In this document: positions 30,990 to 31,395 of the stretch, in pieces
How the letters are laid out: each line of letters opens with the position of its first letter
Position numbering within the stretch: position 1 is the stretch's first letter
Assembly (NCBI RefSeq): GCF_001039355.2
Contig: NW_019775291.1
Location: 367,181-398,575, forward strand
DNA: 31,395 bases
Source of the DNA: Lingula anatina
Lineage: Eukaryota > Brachiopoda > Lingulata > Lingulida > Lingulidae
Reading direction: 5' to 3'
The notes under the pieces: model-generated
What the model was told of the DNA's origin: nothing
The model's input: only the letters and a program-made list of their open reading frames with translations
Database searches by the model: none
Position numbers and translations under genes: made by a program

Positions 30990-31395
30990 GAAAACTAGAT
31001 GGTGTCGATGGGTAACCATCGCATATCCCCGCACTTCACCATATTATCAAGAGCAGCTCACCCCTAGGGACCACTTACCACACATACACACACATCACTG
31101 CTTCATCCAAAGGTATTTAAAATGAACATGTAAAAAAAAAATCTTTATAAATATAAAAATACATGTATGTACACTGGTACATACATATAAAGGTATATAT
31201 ATGCTAAGAAACAGAAAAGAGAAAAATTATCTATCCACATATCTTGATAAATAAAACATGAATAATGTTTTAGATAAATGATAAATGAAAAATGATTAGA
31301 TAATGACATATGTATAAGATGTAATGACACTGCTAATGTTAGTGATGTTTTTTTTTTTCTGCCCCATAAAGCTATTGCTTATATATTAATTTGGA
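30990..31395. other. no gene seen; AT-rich right edge
   Basis: Presumably intron of the minus-strand EGF gene. Contains CACACA and ATGTAT-rich tracts. Confidence 0.4.

Overview
This is intron-rich, transposon-rich animal DNA, not bacterial. Coding sequence is short exons with GT-AG borders and matched phases, buried in MITE-like foldback elements, microsatellites and minisatellites. One 522-base assembly gap (19701-20222) and three single unknown bases (3552, 12973, 16986) mark a draft assembly. Gene families (CARD/death-fold adaptor, extracellular beta-sandwich protein with a DADGD/RCRWA motif, tandem EGF cassettes) and repeat types suggest a marine invertebrate. I favour a lophotrochozoan such as a mollusc, but the sequence alone does not prove it.

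Layout. (1) 357-6235: a gene-free tandem segmental duplication, two units of about 2.7-3.2 kb, carrying hAT-like and foldback MITEs. (2) 6664-9548, minus strand: the 3' part of a multi-exon gene, four exons all joined in phase 0. The assembled part (at least 611 residues) has a novel N-terminal segment, a Gln/Pro-rich low-complexity region, a death-domain-like helical segment and a C-terminal CARD; a poly(A) signal follows the stop. Its 5' exons are not visible. (3) 9650-15500: repeats, dominated by a roughly 5.4 kb foldback structure with related terminal arms, an internal minisatellite, a palindromic core and two nested insertions. (4) 17139-23123, plus strand: six exons with matching phases of an extracellular protein gene; its introns hold an inverted-repeat element, a Harbinger-like element with the assembly gap, a 62-bp minisatellite and a pentanucleotide microsatellite. 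(5) 23124-29100: mostly non-coding, with weak exon candidates and CT/GT-headed tandem repeats. (6) 29169-30978, minus strand: five EGF-like exons, all phase 1-1, clearly products of tandem exon-plus-intron duplication, and one degenerate fragment.

The plus-strand extracellular gene and the minus-strand EGF gene converge. The last secure exon of the former ends in the same phase in which the EGF exons begin, so either two tail-to-tail genes of related type or an inverted assembly segment is possible. The CARD gene is unrelated to them: it looks like a cytoplasmic signalling adaptor and is the best candidate for something undescribed.
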